Assembly: GCA_963575745.1 (NCBI GenBank)
Contig: CAUYUJ010001381.1
Coordinates: 256,768-320,767 of the forward strand
DNA: 64,000 bases
Direction: 5' to 3'
Source of the DNA: Prorocentrum cordatum
Lineage: Eukaryota; Sar; Dinophyceae; Prorocentrales; Prorocentraceae
Of the stretch, positions 58,860 through 64,000 are shown one piece after another (within the stretch, counting starts at the first letter, position 1; each line of letters begins with the position of its first letter). The position numbers were made by a program, and so were the translations under genes. The notes under the pieces are model-generated. The model did not search any database, had not been told where the DNA came from, and worked only from the letters and a program-made list of their open reading frames with translations.

Positions 58860-59830
58860 GCTGATTGGGGGGGGCGCAGCCGAAAGCCGCATTAATTGCG
58901 ATGGAAGGAGGGGGAGGAGGAGGAGGAGAAGGAGGGGGATGAGGAGGCGGCCGAACAGCAGGGTTGCTCCGGTCGCAGGCTGCTCGCTGACGTGAAAGGG
59001 CGACCTCTGAGGAAACCTTCGTCTGCTCCTCAGCGTCTGAAGCCAACCTTGTCAGCGGGGGGGCGCAGCCGAAAGCCGCAGAGACGCGGCAGATAAGGAG
59101 ACGAGAAGTTGGGGCGCAGCCGAAAGCCGCAGATCACGGAAGACAATGCGCAGATCGTCCAAGCACGGAACTTCATGACCACAAGGGGTGGGGCTGAGCA
59201 CGGGCGGTGCGGTGGGAGATCTCGTCCACCAACCGCAGTCGCACGCTGCGAAGAGAGGTGCGGAGGCAGCCGAAAGCCGCAGAACACGGGCACCAATGCA
59301 CAGTGCATCCATATAGAGAACTTCGTGACCATGGGGGTTTGCTGCAATTTCCACAGCGGCCTCAGTCCACGAGCTCAACAGGGCTGCTCGAGGCAAAGGG
59401 CCGGTTGAGGACCATGAGGCTGCCAACCCAGCGAGCGCCACCGGGCGCGCCAGGTTCCCAGACGGCCCACAAGGTAAGCGCAATGGACACCACCTTGTAC
59501 AAGGAGGTGGAGGCCGCGCCCAGCTGACCCAGATCATCGTTGCCCAGGAAGCAAGCATTGCGGCCCATGACAGGCCGCGTCGCGACCCTGAGTACTGACA
59601 TGGTTCAGAGCACCAATGGTAGACTCGAGCCGCAGATGGGCTGCGCGTGCGACCCTCAACTGGCCGGACGGAGCAATGGCGGCGGGTGAGAGAAGAAGAG
59701 AGGTGGGGGCGCAGCCGAAAGCCACAGAACACGGATATCAATACATAGAACAACCATGTACAGAATTTCGTGCCCACGGGGGGTTGGGGCTGAGCAGGGG
59801 CGGCGCAGTGGGTGATGTCGTACACCTGCG
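58860..59830. repeat. Repeat family with core CGCAGCCGAAAGCCGCAGA
   Basis: The core occurs at about 58873, 59065, 59115, 59266 and 59711. Three longer copies (59110, 59260 and 59705 onward) continue with ACACGG-ATACCAATGCACAG, a variable stretch, and ACTTCGTGACCACGGGGGTT; two of them then read GGGGCTGAGCACGGGCGG and a GTGGGAGAT-TCGT word. On the minus strand the core reads CGFRLRP in one frame, preceded by similar residues each time (KFCTWLFYVLISVFCGFRL; KFRAWTICALSSVICGFRL). A repeated short coding unit is conceivable. Confidence 0.7.
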
Positions 59831-60022
59831 CCGAGGTGCATTGTGGATGTGGATCGCAGGGGATGGGTTATTTCAGCCATCCGTCACTGCTGCCCAAAGG
59901 AGGGGCTGCCCTAGGTAAGTGGCACAGTCGACCCCTCGAGTCTGCATAGGCAGAGGCCTTTATCGTTGGAGGCAGGGCCTTGGTCCTAGGCGGCAGCCGG
60001 CCGCAGGGAGGGAAGGCAGGGC

Positions 60023-60240
60023 AAGGTCCACGAATCAGCGTGGGCTGCCGATGTGCGCAGCGCAAGGGCATTGGTGCCTCCCCGCCCCAGCGGAGGTGGC
60101 ACATGGCATTGCGGCCGAGGCCGAGCGCAGAAGGTCCACGAGTCCAACGTGGGCTGTCTATGTGCGCAGCGCGAGGGCATTGGTGCCCCTCCGCCCCGTC
60201 GGAGGTAACGCAGGGTATTGCGGCCGGAGCCAGGCGCTGC
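60023..60240. repeat. Two tandem units of 108 bp
   Basis: AAGGTCCACGA begins at 60023 and at 60131. Both copies then have CGTGGGCTG, ATGTGCGCAGCGC, AGGGCATTGGTGCC and TATTGCGGCC or its variant. The unit boundary lies within CGCAG/AAGG. Confidence 0.8.
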
Positions 60241-60454
60241 AGGTGAAACTGGCTGGGGGGGGGGGGGGGGCGAGTGCCGGGCAGAGTGGAGCAGGTAGGC
60301 AGGAGGTGGCGTCAACCAGGCGGCATTCGGGAAATGCCTAGGCTGCGGGCACTCCCAAGAGGGGGATTCAGCCACGCCCATGGGTGCTCCTGCGCTAGCT
60401 GGGGTGGGTGGGTCGGCCTTGCACGGGTCCCACGCTGCGCCCCTGTCGTCTGGA

Positions 60455-61057
60455 TCAGGAGTCCCGACCTCGCAGACGCTTATCGGCGTACGGGTGATCT
60501 CCTCTCGGGGAATAACGCTTGCCCTTCGCCTTCCAGTCAGTGTCGGTCCATGGAGAACCTTCGTGCCCCCAAGTGCCCAATGACTGCCATCCGCGCCACG
60601 ACGAGGCAGAGCTTGATGCACCAGTCCACTGATCTGGACGGGGTGCGCGCGCCGCCTCTTTGCCTGCTGCGGACCAAGGGGGTGGGCGGCCGCTGCTGTC
60701 GAACCTTCGAGCGGCGTGTGGCTTGGCGACTCGATGCAGGAGCTTGCAGTGCCGATCCTTGACACTCAGCCAGTCAACTTCGAGTTTGCACTCCCTGTCC
60801 ATCTTATAGGCATCGAAATTCGCCTTGCTCCAAGCCTGGAGGAATTCGCTGCACTTCGTTACAGAGTTTAGCTTGGGATCAAGTTTGGTAAAGTGCCCCC
60901 CTCGCCTCAATGCTGCCTTCTTGACCCAGGCGCCCCAAATTCCGTTGAACGCACCCCCCAGCGTTTTCTGCAGACGTGAGATTTTGTCGGGTGCTGGCTC
61001 GTCTTTTGAGACGTCCGCTTTGTCCACTGGACACACGTGCATGGGGGTGCCTCCCAT
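60455..61057 (-). CDS. Unrecognised minus-strand open frame, 200 codons
   Basis: The first 120 residues look translated: DVSKDEPAPDKISRLQKTLG, GGAFNGIWGAWVKKAALRRG, TKCSEFLQAWSKANFDAYKM and ECKLEVDWLSVKDRHCKLLH, a helical Lys/Glu/Trp-containing domain. The rest is Ser/Gly/Arg/Trp-rich and then basic (WKAKGKRYSPRGDHPYADKR). It lies on the same strand as, and downstream of, the two frames to its right, and may be the last part of one gene or a separate small gene. No family recognised. Confidence 0.4.
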   Translation of the reverse strand: MGGTPMHVCPVDKADVSKDEPAPDKISRLQKTLGGAFNGIWGAWVKKAALRRGGHFTKLDPKLNSVTKCSEFLQAWSKANFDAYKMDRECKLEVDWLSVKDRHCKLLHRVAKPHAARRFDSSGRPPPWSAAGKEAARAPRPDQWTGASSSASSWRGWQSLGTWGHEGSPWTDTDWKAKGKRYSPRGDHPYADKRLRGRDS

Positions 61058-61074
61058 GGGGTCGTCGTGCTGCT

Positions 61075-61716
61075 CTACAGGTGGCAGTATTCTCCGTGTG
61101 TCGTTCCGGGAGGCCTGTGCGGCGCGCGGAGGCGCGAGGCCTGGGTGGCGCGCGCGTGGGGGGGGGGGGGGGTGGCCGAACGTTCCATGGCCCTGTTCTC
61201 TTCGATCACTGGTGGTCGCTGGTTGCTGCCGCCATCTGTGCGTCTCAGAGACCTGTTGTCCTGGGCCTCGTCCAAGTTCCGAATCCGCATGTCCCTGCTA
61301 CGGGGGTTGCCTGGGGCGTTCTTTTCTCTGACTGCCTCCCTGAAGGCAGCCTGCTCGCATGGGGGCCAGACTTCAGAGTCGCTCCTTTCGGGAGCTGTTA
61401 CCCAGAGCTGGAGGGGATCAGGGATGACGGTGTCATCCTCAGGAGCCGCTGTGTCAGTAAGGTCGTCGTCGGGGTTGGTGGAGCTGACGTGCGAGTCGGA
61501 GTCCACGGAGATGTCATCGCTGGATCGCGCGTAGCCTTCTGGCTCGGATTTTCTGCCCCCCCCTTTTCCCCAGTCAACCCCTTCCACGTCGCCTTCACCT
61601 CTGCACGGGCCTGGTGGGGTTCGCCCCTCAGTCTGGGGGACACAGGTCCCGTCGGCCTCGTCCAGCTGTGGGGGTGGCGCGACAGTGCGGTCCAAGGATG
61701 CGCCTTGGGCCTCCAT
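61075..61716 (-). CDS. Unrecognised acidic minus-strand open frame, 213 codons
   Basis: Polar, probably disordered protein: PPQLDEADGTCVPQTEGRTP, then SDDISVDSDSHVSSTNPDDD and WVTAPERSDSEVWPPCEQAA, then a basic tail (SLRRTDGGSNQRPPVIEENR). It is in frame with the tail of the preceding coding region, separated from it by a TAA at 61740-61738, so it could be 3' sequence of that gene rather than a gene of its own. Confidence 0.35.
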   Translation of the reverse strand: MEAQGASLDRTVAPPPQLDEADGTCVPQTEGRTPPGPCRGEGDVEGVDWGKGGGRKSEPEGYARSSDDISVDSDSHVSSTNPDDDLTDTAAPEDDTVIPDPLQLWVTAPERSDSEVWPPCEQAAFREAVREKNAPGNPRSRDMRIRNLDEAQDNRSLRRTDGGSNQRPPVIEENRAMERSATPPPPHARATQASRLRAPHRPPGTTHGEYCHL

Positions 61717-61737
61717 TCGGAGTCCCGCCGCGGGGAA

Positions 61738-63999
61738 TTATTTGCTGCTGGTGTTCATGTTGATCCAGCTAGCAGCTGGTGACTCATCCCCGCCAGAGCT
61801 GCTGGCTGCCGACCCGAGGGGCAGGGCTGCGAGGTGATTGATGGTGCCCCTGGCCAAGTCGGAATCTTCCAGCCTTTTTTAGGAAGGTCCTGAGAAGGTG
61901 AAACGGCTGACGGAAGGGGCACTGCCTCTTCTGGTCGGTGAGGCTGTCTGCATAGCGTTCCCACTCCTCTTCTTTGTACTTCTGGCTATTGCCCGCCAGG
62001 TGTGTGACTACCCTGGCTGATGCAGTGCGCTGTCCATCCCATGTGACACGCGGGGGGTGTCCTTTCTCTGGGATTGCCTTTCCGTACACCGCTTCCAGGA
62101 AGGGGAGTGGCCGCTCCGTCGGCCAACTCGTCTCGTCAGTTCTGTCTCCTTTGATATCCTCGCCTTGCTGCTGAGCGTAGGTGGCCCAACGTGTGTAGAG
62201 TAGGTGGTTCCATTCGATCGCGTACTTGGCCAGGGCGTGGACAGGGCCATCCGACTCCACCCCTGCGAGACGATAGGTGGAGAGCGTGGGCAAGTAGGGG
62301 CACAACGGTGGGGGCACTGTGGGGAAGGAGGCTCCGCTGTTGCTGGAGGCCCTCCCATCTGCTCCCGGTTGGCCGTCTGGGTCACTGGTCCCCATGTCAT
62401 GTGGGGGCGCTTCCTCGCCGCGAGGCGTGGGTCGTGTGAATGCGCCATTCACCGACGCAGTGATGCCTGCCGGGGAGAGGTGTGCACACATGTCGTAGTT
62501 GCCTTCTGGAACCTCCGCTGTTGTCTTCCGCTTAGTGGGAGCGGTGGGGTATACCTCGGAAGAGTGGTGGTCAAGGATGTGGTCGAGGACGCCTGGTGCC
62601 ACATTCCATATGTGGATGAGGTATCTCCTGCAGGCCCATCCCGCGTTCCACTGCTGCCTGGTCCAGAGCGTGGGCATCATGTCCCACGAGGGGAGGCCTG
62701 TCTGTTCGTTGCACTGCGCCTCTGGCTCAGGGCGACACATGAAACATCCGAGAGCGGGGCGTCCAACTTCCCAGACAAGCAGAGGAGACCCGGGGGGGGC
62801 AGGTGTCGCACGCTGCCGTGAACAAGTTCGTGCTGTGTGAGTCAGACCCAAACCTGCCATCCGACAGCCTGCGGGCTGGAAGGGTGGCGCCGACATTTGG
62901 TGGCTGGAATGCCGGAGGTGTGCGCGTGACAAGATCCTTCAGGGTAGAGGGACTTGGAGCGCTGTTCGATCGTCCGCGCCCAATTGGTAGCCTGGCCAGA
63001 CCGGGGAGGGTCCGAGCTTTCTCGCAAAAGCGTGCCTCTTCCAGCCTGCGCTTGTACTCCTGGAGGCGCTGCTGCAGGGACCTTCGCGCCACCGTCCGCG
63101 CGGGTGGGGATGGGAACCTCGACGCCTTTGCTTTCCAGGGACTTGACCCAGCACAGCTCGCAAAGCCGCACTGCAGTTCAGTCTCTGCGCTTACGCCTGG
63201 GCGCGGTTCTGTGCCAGCAATTCTTGTGTAGTCATCTTCCCAGGTGCCGGCTGTGGCATGCAACCCCGTGTTGGTGCAGTTGTCGCAGTTGTAGCTGGAG
63301 TCATGCTGCTTCCTCTGGAACCTGTCATCGCACACGGAGGGGGGGATGAGTACTGTGCCGGGTGCTGGGGAGGCGGGGAGGTCCTCGTCGAGGCGGCGGT
63401 TGGACATGGCGATGCCGCCTCCGATGTACTGCACGTCTGGTATGGTTTGTGGGCAGTCAAGTCCCTCGTCTGTACCGGCAAGTTCTCTATGTAGCTTGCA
63501 TATGGAGCAACCTCCCTGGCTCAGGGGACGGATGTCCGTGGGCTTGACTATCTCCTCCAATGCGCGCAAGGGGGCCTCGAGGGTGAACCCGTACTTCAGC
63601 ATCTCTGCCCACGTCTTGGGGCAGCCGTGATCGGATGCGGCCTTGTGATGGTGGGCGAAGGTGGCCAGCGTGCTGATGTGACGGATAGCGTCCTTCATCT
63701 TTGCGTGGAGGGAAGCAAGGGTGCCCAGGTTGAAGCCCCATGCGGCGGCGAACTGTGCACGGAAATCCGAGTGGGCTTCTTGCCATGGGAGGCAGAGGCC
63801 CATCGCTGCCTCAAAGATGCCCCCTGTGGCCTCAGGGTGGGGGAAGGGCCAAAGCGTTGCGCGAGGCTCGCGGAGCTGCAACATCATGACCACCAGTAGG
63901 ACTCTAAGCGTGGGAGTGTCAAGCGGGAGCCCGTCGCTGCTGAGAAGAGCGTGTCTGAGTGCTGAGGAGGACTGGCCTGGGCGGAGCAGGGAGTGCAGG
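61738..63999 (-). pseudogene. Large unrecognised coding region, partial at the window edge, with frame changes
   Basis: The minus frame is open from the right edge (LRPGQSSSALRHALLSSDGL before the first Met at 63893), so the gene begins outside the window. It reads EAHSDFRAQFAAAWGFNLGT, MKDAIRHISTLATFAHHHKA, GGCSICKLHRELAG and YNCDNCTNTGLH; near 63175 it slips to RLCELCWVKSLESKG and back (SLQQRLQEYKRRLEEARFCE). Near 62800 it moves to the 382-codon frame (LGCFMCRPEPEAQCNEQTGL, WTRQQWNAGWACRRYLIHIW, KYAIEWNHLLYTRWATYAQQ), and near 61880 to GTINHLAALPLGSAASSSGG, ending at 61738. Several Cys-x2-Cys pairs suggest zinc binding. No RT, integrase or nuclease motif is seen. The frame changes may be mutations or small introns. 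Function unknown. Confidence 0.45.
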
Positions 64000-64000
64000 T

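Noticed and set aside
1-64000. Bacterial-style promoters, ribosome binding sites, terminators or operons
   Set aside because: The window is dinoflagellate nuclear DNA, where these do not apply. I saw no convincing promoter motif and did not force one.

Overview
The window reads as nuclear DNA of a dinoflagellate, probably a high-GC species of the Prorocentrum type (the genus is inference). The strongest evidence is seven copies of the dinoflagellate spliced-leader (DinoSL) sequence. One set of three is a perfect 22-base match. Each copy sits at the 5' end of a retroelement, which is the signature of trans-spliced mRNA that was copied back into the genome. High GC, very abundant triplet microsatellites, many degenerate minisatellites, decayed LINEs and few intact genes fit the same picture. 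No bacterial-type operons, rRNA or tRNA genes were found.

Layout. 1-1.9 kb: remnant of a LINE endonuclease. 1.95-15.1 kb: mostly microsatellites (CCT, CGA/CGT, GT, GA, CTGT, TATGG) and gene-poor sequence, with one possible minus-strand membrane-protein pseudogene (11.2-12.25 kb). 15.16-15.43 kb: a reverse-transcriptase scrap. 15,457-32,892: three tandem units of 5,819, 5,753 and 5,864 bp. Each unit holds two retroelements facing away from each other, each starting with DinoSL: a minus-strand ORF1-like pseudogene, and the 5' half of a plus-strand LINE (ORF1, endonuclease, linker). Unit 3 runs on into the rest of that LINE (RT, zinc finger, RNase H) up to about 35.1 kb. 35.1-40.95 kb: tandem repeats with 83-bp and 100-bp periods and microsatellites. 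41.0-47.2 kb: a nearly complete minus-strand LINE that starts with DinoSL and keeps its catalytic motifs apart from frameshifts. 47.2-48.5 kb: microsatellite and a CAAGAxGGCCC-type array. 48.6-51.07 kb: one long intact host-like gene (816 codons, PDZ-like plus EF-hand-like segments), with possible downstream exons to 52.75 kb. 53-60.3 kb: gene-poor sequence with several tandem repeat families. 60.4 kb to the right edge: a minus-strand coding region of unknown function, broken by frame changes and open at the window edge.

How the parts fit. The window is shaped by retroposition and tandem duplication. Trans-splicing adds DinoSL to LINE transcripts; reverse transcription installs SL-headed copies next to pyrimidine (CCT) tracts; tandem duplication then multiplied one such head-to-head pair. 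Single-base differences show that the middle unit is a recombinant: its left part matches unit 3 and its right part matches unit 1. This is the product expected from one unequal exchange between two tandem copies, and the switch falls in the interval that holds the CCT tract and the plus-strand DinoSL.
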